DNA of 64,000 nucleotides, taken from the NCBI GenBank assembly GCA_025357835.1, contig JANYLM010000024.1, positions 1 to 64,000 on the forward strand, read 5' to 3'. Below the pieces are notes generated by a model. That model was given only the letters and a program-made list of their open reading frames with translations. It made no database searches and had not been told where the DNA came from. Origin of the DNA: Gammaproteobacteria bacterium (lineage in GTDB: Bacteria; Pseudomonadota; Gammaproteobacteria; Steroidobacterales; Steroidobacteraceae). Shown in pieces: positions 43,541-53,200 of the stretch (positions within the stretch are counted from its first letter, which is position 1; the number at the start of each line of letters is the position of its first letter). A program made the translations under genes and the position numbers.

Positions 43541-46500
43541 ATGAATATATCCTCGTATTTTATCCAGCGCCCGATTTTCGCCGCCATGCTGTCGGCATTG
43601 ATTCTGCTTGCAGGACTCATCGCTCTGCCCGGCCTTCCCATCAGCGAATACCCCCAGGTAGTGCCGCCCACTATCGTGGTGCGCGCCACTTATCCCGGCG
43701 CCAACCCGACCGTGATCGCCGATACCGTGGCCTCGCCTTTGGAGCAGGCGATCAACGGCGTCGAGGACATGCTGTACCAATACTCGCAGGCCACCAGCGA
43801 CGGGGTGATGACATTGACCGTCACCTTCAAGCTCGGCACCGACGTCGACAAGGCGCAGGTGCAGGTGCAAAACCGCGTCAGCCAGGCGTTACCGAAGCTA
43901 CCGCAGGAGGTGCAAAGGCTGGGTGTGGTGACCAACAAGTCATCCCCAGACATCACCATGGCGGTGTTCGTTTATTCGCCGAACAATCGCTACGACCAAA
44001 CCTATCTCGCCAATTTCGTCGCGCTGCGCATCAAAGATGAGCTGGCGAGGCTCGATGGGGTGGGCGATGTGCAGCGCTTCGGCGGTGGCGACTACTCGAT
44101 GCGGGTCTGGTTGGACCCGGAAAAAGTCGCGGCGCGAGGACTTACCACCGGCGATGTGGTGAGCGCCATTCGCGAACAGAACGTGCAAGTGGCGGCCGGG
44201 CAGGTCGGGGCGCCGCCGTCGGCGAACGGCGCCAATTTCCAGCTCGCGATCAATACCAAGGGGCGCCTGAGCGACGAGGCGGACTTCGAGAACATCATCG
44301 TCAAAACCGGCGCGGCCGGACAGATGGTGCGCCTGCGCGACGTCGCCAGAGTCGAGCTCGGTTCGGACAACTATGCCTTGCGGGCCATGCTGGACAATCG
44401 CACCGCGGTGGCGATTCCGATATTCCAGCGGCCCGGCAGCAATGCCATCGCCGTGTCGGACGCCGTGCGCGCTAAGATGGCCGAGCTGAAAAAAGGTTTT
44501 CCGGAAGGCATCGACTACAATGTGGCCTACGATCCCACCGTGTTCGTGCGCGGCTCGATCCGCGCGGTGGTGCACACCCTGCTCGAGGCCATCGTGCTGG
44601 TGGTGATCGTGGTCATCGTGTTTCTGCAGACCTGGCGCGCCTCGATCATTCCCTTGATCGCGGTGCCGGTCTCATTGGTTGGTACCTTCGGAGTCATGCA
44701 TTTATTGGGCTTCGGACTGAACGCGCTGTCCTTGTTCGGCCTGGTGTTGGCCATCGGCATCGTCGTCGACGATGCCATCGTCGTCGTGGAAAATGTCGAG
44801 CGCAACATCCACAACGGCCTCTCACCCATCGATGCCACCCGCCAGGCCATGAAAGAGGTCACGGGACCCATCGTCGCGACCGCGCTGGTGCTGTGTGCGG
44901 TTTTCGTGCCGACCGCGTTCATTAGCGGCCTGTCCGGGCAGTTCTACAAACAATTCGCGTTGACTATCGCGATCAGCACTATTATTTCGGCATTTAATTC
45001 GCTCACCCTGTCGCCGGCGCTCTCGGCGGTGCTGCTCAGGCCACACGGCGCCGCGCCGGATCGGGTCACTCGCATTCTCAACTTCGGGCTGGGTTGGTTT
45101 TTCGCGCCGTTCAATAGGTTCTTTGCCCGCTGCAGCGCCCGCTATGTGGGGGCCGTGGCGCGGGTGCTGCGGTCCAGTGCGATCGCGTTGTTCGTCTACG
45201 GCGGTCTCATTCTTCTGACTTGGTTCGGTTTCGCGCATACGCCTACAGGCTTCGTGCCGCCGCAAGACAAGCAGTACTTGGTCGCCTATGCGCAGCTTCC
45301 CGATGCCGCGACTCTCGATCGTACGGAAACCGTGATCAAGCGCATGAGCACCATAGCGCTCGCCACCCCGGGTGTGGAGGCAGTCCCGGCCTTTCCCGGA
45401 TTGTCCATCAATGGCTTTACCAATGCGACGAATGCAGGAATTGCCTTCACTCCGCTGAAGCCCTTCGAGGAGCGCCGCGATCCGTCGCGGTCGGCCGGCG
45501 CGATAGCCGCCGCGCTCGGCGCCAAGTACGGCCAGATCCAGGATGCCTACATCGCGGTATTTCCGCCGCCGCCGGTTCAAGGGCTGGGCACGATCGGCGG
45601 TTTCAAGATGGAAATCGAGGACCGCGGCAATTTGGGTCCGGAAGAGCTGTACCGTCAAACCCAGAACCTGCTTGCGAAGGCGCGGCAGCGGCCGGAGCTT
45701 ACGGGGCTGTTCTCCGGTTACCAAGTCAATGTTCCGCAGCTTCAAGTCGACGTGGATCGTGAAAAGCTCAAGGCCGCCGGCGTCAATCTGCAGGATCTGT
45801 ACGAGACCATGCAGGTGTACTTAGGTGCCCTGTACGTCAATGACTTCAATCGCTTCGGCCGTACCTACCAGGTTAATGCGCAGGCGGAGTCCGGCTTTCG
45901 CTTGAGCGGCGAGGATATCGGCCGCCTCAAGACCCGCAATCAGCGCGGCGACATGATACCCATCAATAGCTTCATCACGGTGCGCGAGGCTTCGGGCGCC
46001 GACCGAGTCATGCACTATAACGGCTACGCGGCTGCGGACGTCAATGGCGGGCCGGCGCCCGGCTACAGCACCGGGCAGGCACAGCAGGCCATCGAGGAGG
46101 TGGCGCGCCAGGTATTGCCGAACGGCATGCGCTTCGAGTGGACGGAGCTGACTTACCAGCAGATCCTCGCCGGCGACACCGCGGCCTATGTGTTTCCGTT
46201 GGTGATATTGCTGGTGTTCATCGTTCTCGCTGCCTTGTACGAGAGCGTAAGTCTGCCGCTGGTGGTGATTCTGATCGTACCCATGTGCCTGCTGAGCGCG
46301 ATTCTCGGTGTGCAGGTCACCGGCGGCGACAACAATGTATTCACCCAGATCGGCCTCATCGTGCTGGTGGGTCTGGCCTGCAAGAACGCCATTCTCATCG
46401 TGGAGTTCGCGCGCGATCGTGAAGCCCAGGGCGAGAGTATCTGGCAGGCGGTGCTCGATGCCTGCCGGCTGCGGTTGCGGCCGATTCTGATGACCTCTCT

Positions 46501-46723
46501 GGCCTTCATCATGGGCGTCGTGCCGCTGGTGACTTCTCATGGCGCAGGCGCCGAGATGCGCCGCGCCATGGGCGTGGCGGTATTCTCCGGCATGCTGGGT
46601 GTGACCTTCTTCGGCCTATTGCTCACTCCGGTGTTCTACCTCGTGATCCGCAAATTGGTGGCGATGCGGCGACGCTCCGCCGAGCCCAGTGCATTGATAC
46701 AGACCGGCGAATCACCGCTATGA
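43541..46723 (+). CDS. RND efflux permease (HAE1, MexF-like)
   Basis: A 1060-residue proton-driven drug exporter with 12 membrane helices and two large periplasmic loops. N-terminal MNISSYFIQRPIFAAMLSAL and ISEYPQVVPPTIVVRATYPG are typical of MexF/OqxB. Helix-4 proton-relay acidic residues are in GLVLAIGIVVDDAIVVVENV, with the conserved Lys region in the second half (VGLACKNAILIVEFARD). Length matches the family. The start codon lies 47 bases past the adaptor stop; the stop overlaps the next start (ATGA). Together with the adaptor and channel it forms a complete pump. Confidence 0.96.
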   Translation: MNISSYFIQRPIFAAMLSALILLAGLIALPGLPISEYPQVVPPTIVVRATYPGANPTVIADTVASPLEQAINGVEDMLYQYSQATSDGVMTLTVTFKLGTDVDKAQVQVQNRVSQALPKLPQEVQRLGVVTNKSSPDITMAVFVYSPNNRYDQTYLANFVALRIKDELARLDGVGDVQRFGGGDYSMRVWLDPEKVAARGLTTGDVVSAIREQNVQVAAGQVGAPPSANGANFQLAINTKGRLSDEADFENIIVKTGAAGQMVRLRDVARVELGSDNYALRAMLDNRTAVAIPIFQRPGSNAIAVSDAVRAKMAELKKGFPEGIDYNVAYDPTVFVRGSIRAVVHTLLEAIVLVVIVVIVFLQTWRASIIPLIAVPVSLVGTFGVMHLLGFGLNALSLFGLVLAIGIVVDDAIVVVENVERNIHNGLSPIDATRQAMKEVTGPIVATALVLCAVFVPTAFISGLSGQFYKQFALTIAISTIISAFNSLTLSPALSAVLLRPHGAAPDRVTRILNFGLGWFFAPFNRFFARCSARYVGAVARVLRSSAIALFVYGGLILLTWFGFAHTPTGFVPPQDKQYLVAYAQLPDAATLDRTETVIKRMSTIALATPGVEAVPAFPGLSINGFTNATNAGIAFTPLKPFEERRDPSRSAGAIAAALGAKYGQIQDAYIAVFPPPPVQGLGTIGGFKMEIEDRGNLGPEELYRQTQNLLAKARQRPELTGLFSGYQVNVPQLQVDVDREKLKAAGVNLQDLYETMQVYLGALYVNDFNRFGRTYQVNAQAESGFRLSGEDIGRLKTRNQRGDMIPINSFITVREASGADRVMHYNGYAAADVNGGPAPGYSTGQAQQAIEEVARQVLPNGMRFEWTELTYQQILAGDTAAYVFPLVILLVFIVLAALYESVSLPLVVILIVPMCLLSAILGVQVTGGDNNVFTQIGLIVLVGLACKNAILIVEFARDREAQGESIWQAVLDACRLRLRPILMTSLAFIMGVVPLVTSHGAGAEMRRAMGVAVFSGMLGVTFFGLLLTPVFYLVIRKLVAMRRRSAEPSALIQTGESPL

Positions 46724-48207
46724 AACAGAGCTCCTTTAAATTCAAGAATATCCGTATGCACCAGAATTCCCTCGTGCCCAAAAATTTCTTGGTACCGTGG
46801 TGGCGCCAATTTGCACGCGCGATCGCCGCTGGCACGCTGCTGGTTGCACTTGCGGCCTGCGCGGTCGGCCCGACCTATCATGCTCCGCGGCCGCCGGCAG
46901 TCGAGCCGCGCAATGTCGACGCTCAGTTCACGTCCGTTGCGCCCGACTCAGCTTGGTGGCGGCAGTTCGGGGACCCGGTGCTCGCCGAACTCGAAGCGCG
47001 CGCGCTTGCCGACAATTTGGACTTGCACATCGCGATTGCGCGCGTGCGCGCCGCACGCGCTGCATTTAGCGAAGCGCGGTACGACTATGCACCGCACGTG
47101 CAGGCGCACGGGGCCTACGTGCGCAGCAAGGAGCAGCAGCCGGGATTCACCGCCGAGCGGATATTCAGCGAGAGTTCGAGCATGGGCTTCGACGCCAGCT
47201 GGGAGATCGACCTATTTGGCCATGTGCGTCACGAGACGGCTGCCGCGCGCGCCTTGGTTGGTGCTGAGAAGGCCAGTCTGGCCGACGCACGCGTCAGCGT
47301 CGCCGCCGAAGTTGCGCGGAATTATTTCGAATTGCGCGGCACCCAACGGCAAATAGCCGTCGCCCGCGACAATCTGCAAAATCAGCGTGAGGCGCTGCGC
47401 CTGACTCAGGTGCGCTACGAAGCGGGCAGGGTGACAGAACTCGACACCGACAGCGCCCAGGCCCGGCTCAAGGCGACCGAAGCCACACTGCCTGTGTTAG
47501 TCGCGGCGGAAAAGCGCTACGGCTACCGCCTCGCCGTGCTGCTCGGCGTACCGCCCGGAACTCTCGATGCAGACCTGATCGCCGTGCCCGTACAGGCCAT
47601 GACGGTGCCTTTGCCGATCGGCGATGTTTCGGCGCTGCTGCGAACACGTCCCGACATGCGGGTTGCCGAACGCAACCTCGCGGCGGCTACGGAGCGTGTC
47701 GGCGTTGCCACAGCCGATCTATTTCCACGCGTCAGCTTCACCGGTTTCGTCGGGTTTCTGTCCGGCGACACCTCGCAATTGGGTAAGGCCGCGAGCCGCG
47801 CCTGGTTGATCAATCCCGCCGTGAGTTGGCCCGCACTCGACTATGGGTCCGTCCATGCGCGGCTGCGTGGCGCGAGGGCCCAAGCCGACGGCGCTTTGGC
47901 TGCCTATCAGAAGGCCGTGATCATCGCTTTGGAGGACTTCGAGGACGCCTGTGTGGGCTACAGCACCCAGGAGGCGCGGCTCGCCAGTGTACTCGAACAA
48001 GCACAGGCGTCGCGCCGCGCCGAACAATTGGCCGAAATTCAGTATCGAGAGGGCAGCATCAATTTTCTCGTGCTGCTCGACGCTCAGCGGACTCTGCTGC
48101 AGGCCGAAGATGAACTAGCACGGGCAGAGACAGCGGCGAATACCGGGGCGGTGGCGGTGTACAAGGCGCTGGGCGGGGTCGACGGTGAAGGAAGTCCGCG
48201 AATTTAA
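46720..48207 (+). CDS. RND outer-membrane channel lipoprotein (OprN/NodT type)
   Basis: A 495-residue outer-membrane factor of the TolC superfamily. Signal with lipobox LVALAACAVGP (Cys at about 47 of the tracked start; a start closer to the signal, such as the ATG for MHQNS or later, is possible). The NodT-type start YHAPRPPAVEPRNVDAQF and repeated coiled-coil outer membrane efflux domains (TAAARALVGAEKASLADARV, VRYEAGRVTELDTDSAQARL and a second copy ending INFLVLLDAQRTLLQAEDEL) are clear. It overlaps the permease stop by four bases, so it is translated as part of the operon. Confidence 0.94.
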   Translation: MKQSSFKFKNIRMHQNSLVPKNFLVPWWRQFARAIAAGTLLVALAACAVGPTYHAPRPPAVEPRNVDAQFTSVAPDSAWWRQFGDPVLAELEARALADNLDLHIAIARVRAARAAFSEARYDYAPHVQAHGAYVRSKEQQPGFTAERIFSESSSMGFDASWEIDLFGHVRHETAAARALVGAEKASLADARVSVAAEVARNYFELRGTQRQIAVARDNLQNQREALRLTQVRYEAGRVTELDTDSAQARLKATEATLPVLVAAEKRYGYRLAVLLGVPPGTLDADLIAVPVQAMTVPLPIGDVSALLRTRPDMRVAERNLAAATERVGVATADLFPRVSFTGFVGFLSGDTSQLGKAASRAWLINPAVSWPALDYGSVHARLRGARAQADGALAAYQKAVIIALEDFEDACVGYSTQEARLASVLEQAQASRRAEQLAEIQYREGSINFLVLLDAQRTLLQAEDELARAETAANTGAVAVYKALGGVDGEGSPRI

Positions 48208-48579
48208 AAGGATCGCCCGCCACAAGGCAGCGGATTTGTGGAGGGCGATGCGGTTTCCTGTTGCATCTCTCAGTGACGCCCGAGGCAGCCGGCGCAGGCG
48301 GGTTGCGCCCCCGGCTCAGTCGCCGGAACTTCGGGCGCCGCGCCGCGATTCAAGGTCAGCCTGGTGCTTGCGTACAGCCAAAGTACCGCAGCAATGACGC
48401 TGCCGCCGGGCAACGACAGAATTTCGGGGTCAAAACTCGCACCGATGGTTTGGATTCGAGACGCGATTCTGCCGGCGCTCGATTCGATAAAATCAATCAT
48501 TCCACACTCCTAACACTAGCCACTCGCGGTGGCTGCCTGAACAACATATGCCTGGGCAACAATTCGGCTCAAAAAAATT
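48208..48579. other. Intergenic region between efflux operon and marR-like gene
   Basis: 372 bases between convergent transcripts. It contains one plausible small minus-strand ORF (48270-48500), listed separately. I see no clear Rho-independent terminator; the sequence near 48560-48575 has an A-rich run. Confidence 0.4.
48270..48500 (-). CDS. Small hypothetical protein
   Basis: A 76-residue ORF with ATG at 48500 and AGGAGTG eight bases upstream. A hydrophobic segment at about 33-46 (GGSVIAAVLWLYAST) would span or touch the membrane. A Pro/Ala-rich tail ends with a CAGC pair of cysteines and LGRH, which could bind metal. I recognise no family. The good ribosome binding site and sensible start support it. 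Confidence 0.4.
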   Translation of the reverse strand: MIDFIESSAGRIASRIQTIGASFDPEILSLPGGSVIAAVLWLYASTRLTLNRGAAPEVPATEPGAQPACAGCLGRH

Positions 48580-49041
48580 TTAAGCGTTGGCGAGCATCCG
48601 TTTCAATGTCCTCTCCACCTCACGCACCTGGGTCTTGGTCACACCCTTCAACAATCGATTGACGACCTTGGTTAGGCAGGTCTGCATCTTCGGAAACGCC
48701 GCCTTGCCCGCTTCGGTCACTTCAAGGGCCATGGTGCGGCGGGTATGGGCGAGCGGAACACGCCTAATCAGGTCCTTGGTCTCCAGACGGTCGATCATGC
48801 GGCTCATTGCGCCACGATCGTAGTCCATGAACTTGCACAGTTCGCACGCCGAATTCGCGTGGCCCTTAAGTACATTCGCGATGATGACGAACTGGGCGGC
48901 GGTGACTTCGAGCGATGCGACTTCCGAGTCACGGAGAAACTCTTGATCGACGCCGCTGAGCATGGCCATGCGCACCTGGCTCAATAGCGGCGCCAGGCTG
49001 TTGTTCAGGTCCATGGATTTCGATTCGTAAATATCGCCCAT
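48580..49041 (-). CDS. MarR family regulator
   Basis: About 153 residues from the ATG at 49041 (MGDIYESKSMDLNNSL); the tracked TTG start would lie inside a palindromic operator. The winged helix-turn-helix at about 60-105 includes ACELCKFMDYDRGAMSRMID, RLETKDLIRRVPLAHTRRTM, and the dimerising helices flank it. Two cysteines in SACELCKF could serve as a redox switch as in OhrR/MgrA-type members, though position alone does not prove it. It is likely autoregulated through the 22-bp palindrome. The convergent neighbour is the efflux operon and the upstream one a thioredoxin-like gene. Confidence 0.92.
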   Translation of the reverse strand: MGDIYESKSMDLNNSLAPLLSQVRMAMLSGVDQEFLRDSEVASLEVTAAQFVIIANVLKGHANSACELCKFMDYDRGAMSRMIDRLETKDLIRRVPLAHTRRTMALEVTEAGKAAFPKMQTCLTKVVNRLLKGVTKTQVREVERTLKRMLANA

Positions 49042-49072
49042 ATCGATGTCGGCCAATTTCAACTCAAAGTAG

Positions 49073-49094
49073 AATAGTTGCCGCGGCAACTATT
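49073..49094. promoter_or_regulatory. 22-bp perfect palindrome, MarR operator candidate
   Basis: AATAGTTGCCGCGGCAACTATT is fully self-complementary and lies 32-53 bases upstream of the chosen MarR start, over the expected core promoter. MarR-family dimers bind such 16-20-bp palindromes, so autorepression is likely. Confidence 0.85.
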
Positions 49095-49168
49095 GTCAAG
49101 GCAGCACCATGCGCTTGCGCGGCGGCGCGGAGCGGTCGCGCGGAAGTGGGCCAGCGGCGCCCGGCGGA

Positions 49169-49651
49169 TTAGCCGGCGGTGGGCTTCCAGTGGACGAGGA
49201 AGTCGGTTACGGCGGTGGACTGCATGCCGCGCATCGCCTCGAATTCGCCGGTGCTTTGGCTGTATAAAAGTTCGCCGCGCTCGTCCAGGACGGCCAGGGC
49301 CGGAACTCCCTTGCGCAGAGGAATCCGGTAGCGCTCGGCGATGTCGAGATTCTCGTTCATACGGCCGATATTGACATGAACAAGGAGGTAGTTGGCTTCC
49401 AGGATGGGCTGGTTGGCCGCGTCATGAAAGTACCGATCCAGAACGTGGCAATCCGTGCACCAATTGCCGCCGAAGTCGACTATGACGTGCTTGTGTGACG
49501 CGGCCGCCGCGGCGAGGGCGGCGGTCAGATCCGTTTTCGCTCGTTCAGCAGCCGGGTAAATGTCGCGCTCGGCGGAATGCGCGGGAACCAATGCGCAAGC
49601 GACCAGAAAAGTCAGGATCGACCAAGTCCAGATGGTGCGAACGCGGGCCAT
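49169..49651 (-). CDS. Exported thioredoxin-fold protein
   Basis: A 160-residue protein with an N-terminal signal (MARVRTIWTWSILTFLVACA, cleavage near AHSAE). The thioredoxin fold follows, with the redox motif WCTDC in DFGGNWCTDCHVLDRYF and the cis-Pro in GVPALAVLDERGELL. 'NWCxDCxxLDxxF' resembles DsbD C-terminal or thioredoxin_7 domains. It probably reduces or isomerises disulphides, or protects envelope proteins from oxidation. The gene is upstream of the marR-like gene on the same strand with its own start, and could be part of its regulon because it lies close to the palindrome. Confidence 0.88.
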   Translation of the reverse strand: MARVRTIWTWSILTFLVACALVPAHSAERDIYPAAERAKTDLTAALAAAAASHKHVIVDFGGNWCTDCHVLDRYFHDAANQPILEANYLLVHVNIGRMNENLDIAERYRIPLRKGVPALAVLDERGELLYSQSTGEFEAMRGMQSTAVTDFLVHWKPTAG

Positions 49652-49681
49652 GAGAAACCATAGCTCCTCAGAGAAGGTATT

Positions 49682-50089
49682 TCAACTGCCGGCCAGCGAT
49701 TTGAGCAGATCGCGCCAAGTAACGATGCCGACAGGATTCAGGTCATCATCGACGACGGGGATACATGAAATACCATGGGCGAGGAGCAGGGTGACGGCGT
49801 CTTTAATCGTCGACTGCGGGTGCAGGGTGATCGGATGCCGGGTCATGATTTGATGTACCCGCTTGTTGAGGGTGGCGAGGTCCCGGGTGGTTTCCGCCGC
49901 ACTTCCCACATAGGGGCTTAGGGCTCGAAGCAAGTCGCGATCCGAGATGATGCCGCTCAGTCTCTTGTGCTCGTCCACCACCAGTAAGTGGTGAAAGCTC
50001 TTGGTGTCAAAGATCTCTTTGACTACCTCCAGCTTATCGTCCATTTCGACGCTGACGATCTGCGCTGTCATGATATCGCACAAGGCCAT
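49682..50089 (-). CDS. CBS-domain pair protein
   Basis: A 135-residue cytoplasmic protein from MALCDIMTAQIVSVEMDDKL (GAGGG upstream; the tracked start 14 codons earlier is less likely). Two CBS motifs form one Bateman module: residues 1-62 (HHLLVVDEHKRLSGIISDRD) and 75-130 (SCIPVVDDDLNPVGIVTWRD). Such modules bind adenosyl nucleotides (AMP, ATP, SAM, c-di-AMP) and act as energy sensors, alone or with partners. It stands alone and its partner is unknown. It lies divergent from the A2M gene. Confidence 0.9.
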   Translation of the reverse strand: MALCDIMTAQIVSVEMDDKLEVVKEIFDTKSFHHLLVVDEHKRLSGIISDRDLLRALSPYVGSAAETTRDLATLNKRVHQIMTRHPITLHPQSTIKDAVTLLLAHGISCIPVVDDDLNPVGIVTWRDLLKSLAGS

Positions 50090-50211
50090 CGACGCCCTCA
50101 CCCGAAAGATCGGTTGCCACCGGATTGCCACAGTTGCGCCACCCCACCGGCAGAATGGTCATGAATAGTAGCCTATGAAAAGGATACCGGCGTAAGAGAT
50201 AAGGAGTCGAC

Positions 50212-53200
50212 GTGAATCGGGAATTCAGCAAGGGACGGCGGACCACGATGCTTGCGGCCGGCGTGTTGGCGGCTCGTGTCGCGTCGGCGGCATTCGACAG
50301 CGCGGCGCCGCCTGCGACCGGCGACTTGCAGGTGACCCGAGTCCTTCCCGAGGGCAGGCAGGTGCCGGCAGCGGGCAGGCAGATCGTCGTAACTTTTGAT
50401 CGGCCGGTCACCCCCTTGGGCGATATGGGGCTTACCGCTGCCCAATTCCCCGGCATTGTGCCAGCGGCGGACTGCCGGTGGCATTGGCTCGATCCTCGCT
50501 CTCTCGCCTGTGAACTCAACGAGACTCAGGCCCTGGCTCCCGCAACCGAATACTCAGTGACCGTCAAGGCGGGAATTCGCGCACAAGACGGCGCAGAGCT
50601 GAAAAGCCCCTACCACTGGACCTTCGCCACCGAGCGTCCCGCGATCAAGGAGTATTCCTTTTTTACATGGCGCTCTGCTGGGACGCCGGTGGTGCGGCTG
50701 GTTTTCAATCAACCCGTCACCCAGGACTCGGTCCAGGCGCAACTTCGCTTCGCCGGTCAAGCGGTGGCGGCCACGCCCGATCCTTACTCGCGGGAGGTGT
50801 TCTACGCCTGGGTACTTCCCGGAGAATCGCGCCTGCTCTTTTTTCCGTCGGGTACTCCACCCGTGGAGAGCGACGAGCATCTCAGTGTTCGGGCGAATGC
50901 AGCGCGACAGAGGGTCGAAGCGCGCCGTGTGTGGCTGGTCGCGCCGATCAAGGAACTGGCGACGGACGTCCACAGCTCGCTCAGCGTCACGCCCGGGCTG
51001 CGCAGCTACGCGGGTCCGCTGCTCGGGACCGAACGGCGCAGCGTGGTTGAATTCGATATTTTCCCGGAGTTTCGCTTTCTGGGTGTGCGCTGCATGGTCG
51101 GCAAGAAGGCCGTGCTGCTTGCGGTGAAGCCGCCGAGTACGCAGCAGCCGGCTTGCGATCCGTTCGGCACCGTGTCGCTGGCATTTTCCGCTCCGGTCAT
51201 CGCGCCTGAGATCAAAGCACAGCTGATTCTCACTCCGGATCTCGCCGCCGGCCGCACCGACTATGACCCTTGGGCCAATGTGTATCCGAGCAGCCAGCTC
51301 GGAGCACCCTATCGGCGAGGCACGGTCTTTACCGTCGACCTTCCCGAGCATCTACGAGCGTTTCAGGCGTATTCCATCGCCCTAAATGCCGTGCGCGATG
51401 AGTTCGGACGGCGGCTCGGCGGTGCGGATGCCATGAATTTTCGCACTGACCATCGAGCGCCGCGTCTTAGGGTGACGCATCCCGTGGCTGTGCTCGAGAA
51501 AGATGCGCCGACCGCTATGCCCATCTATGTCACCAATCTGACGGATGTGGATATCCACTATCGCAAACTCACTCAGTCGGGCGTGAGCGGGAGCCTTACC
51601 TTCCATCAAGCAGTGGACCGGGCGTGGGATACGGCTTACGCGACGCCGGTCAAAATTCGGGAATTGCTCGATGGCCGATCGGGGGTCGTCAGCGGCAGCT
51701 TTCATCCTCATCCCACTGCGCCCGCCGCGAACGAAACCGACTATTTTGACAACGGCGAAGATGATCCGGGTGTACCGCGCGGCCGGCGTGACCGGGATTT
51801 CTTTGTCGAGGTCACGCCCTTTCACGTGCACGTGAAGCTGGGACACTACAACACCTTGGTCTGGGTGACTTCGCTCGCGCGCGGCACGCCGGTCACCAAA
51901 GCGCGGGTTAGCGTATACGAAGGCAGCTACCAGGGGCTGGAGGCGGCTGCGGGCGTGCTGGGCGAAGCGACTACGGATGCGGACGGCATCGCGATGCTCC
52001 CTGGGCGCGAAAGTCTGGAGAAAGCGGCGGGGCCGACCGCAAGGCAGCCGCCGAACACCCTCACGGTGCGCGTGGACGCCGACGGCGAGGTGGGGGTCCT
52101 GCCGCTCGATGGTTCCTTCGAGGTGGACACCTATCGCGCATCGCGAGGCAAGTTTTGGTCGGGATTCATGGCCGATCAAAATCATGTGCACGCCTGGGGT
52201 ACGACGGCGCAGGGCGTATACAAGCTGGGCGATACCGTTCAATACAAGTTCTACCTGCGCAACCAGAACAACTCCACCCTTGAACCGGCGGCGCCGCGCG
52301 ACGGCTACAAACTCGATATCGTCGATCCCGCCGGCAAGACCATTGAGAGCGAAACGGAGGTCTCGCTGTCCGGGTTCGGCGCCCACTCGGGATCGTTCCG
52401 CGTGCCAGCAAACGGCGCGGTCGGTTGGTATGAATTTCGGCTCAGCAGACCTGCAAATGCGGGCGCTTGGATTCCCATGCGCGTGCTCATCGCCGATTTC
52501 ACCCCTGCGCCCTTCCAAGTGCAGAACACCCTGAATGGACAGATGTTCGAGCCCGGCGACAATGTCGAGGTGACTACCCGAGCGTCACTGCATGCGGGCG
52601 GTCCGTACTCGAACGCGGCATCTCGAGTGACGGCGCGCCTGTTCCCACAGGCCGTCGACATCGGCGGTCCGGCGGCGGCGGGTTTTGAATTCACCGGCAC
52701 TGAGCCGGTCGGCGCGTGCTCGTTCAGGCGCGGGCCCGATGCGCTCACGGTGCACGAATCCTCTGCGTCAGTCGACGACAAGGGAGAACTAGCGACGCAT
52801 TTCCAATTGCCCGATCCAGACATGCTGAGCGCCCGGCTCGAGGTCGAGAGCGCCATACGCGACGAACGCGGCAAATATGTGGCGAGCCGCAGCACGGTGC
52901 AATACCGCGGCCGCGACCGCTATGTGGGACTGCGTAGCGATCGGTGGACATTCGAGGAGGGCAAGCCCGCTAGCATCCAGTACCTAGTCGTCGATAAGAA
53001 CGGCCGCGTCGTTGCTGGGGTTCCTGTCAGTATTTCAGCCGGCGTCGAGGTGGTCAGCGCCGCTCGAGTCAAGGGTGCAGGCGACGCCTACCTTACCAAC
53101 TATGACCCGCATTGGGATGCGGAAGGCTCATGCGCCGGCACTTCGGCCAAGGGTCCGCAAAACTGTACCTTTACGCCGAGTCGGCCGGGACTACATAGCA

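Noticed and set aside
44822-46540. Long antisense ORFs within the RND permease gene
   Set aside because: The plus strand encodes an obvious HAE1 permease; the antisense peptides are His/Arg-rich with no family.
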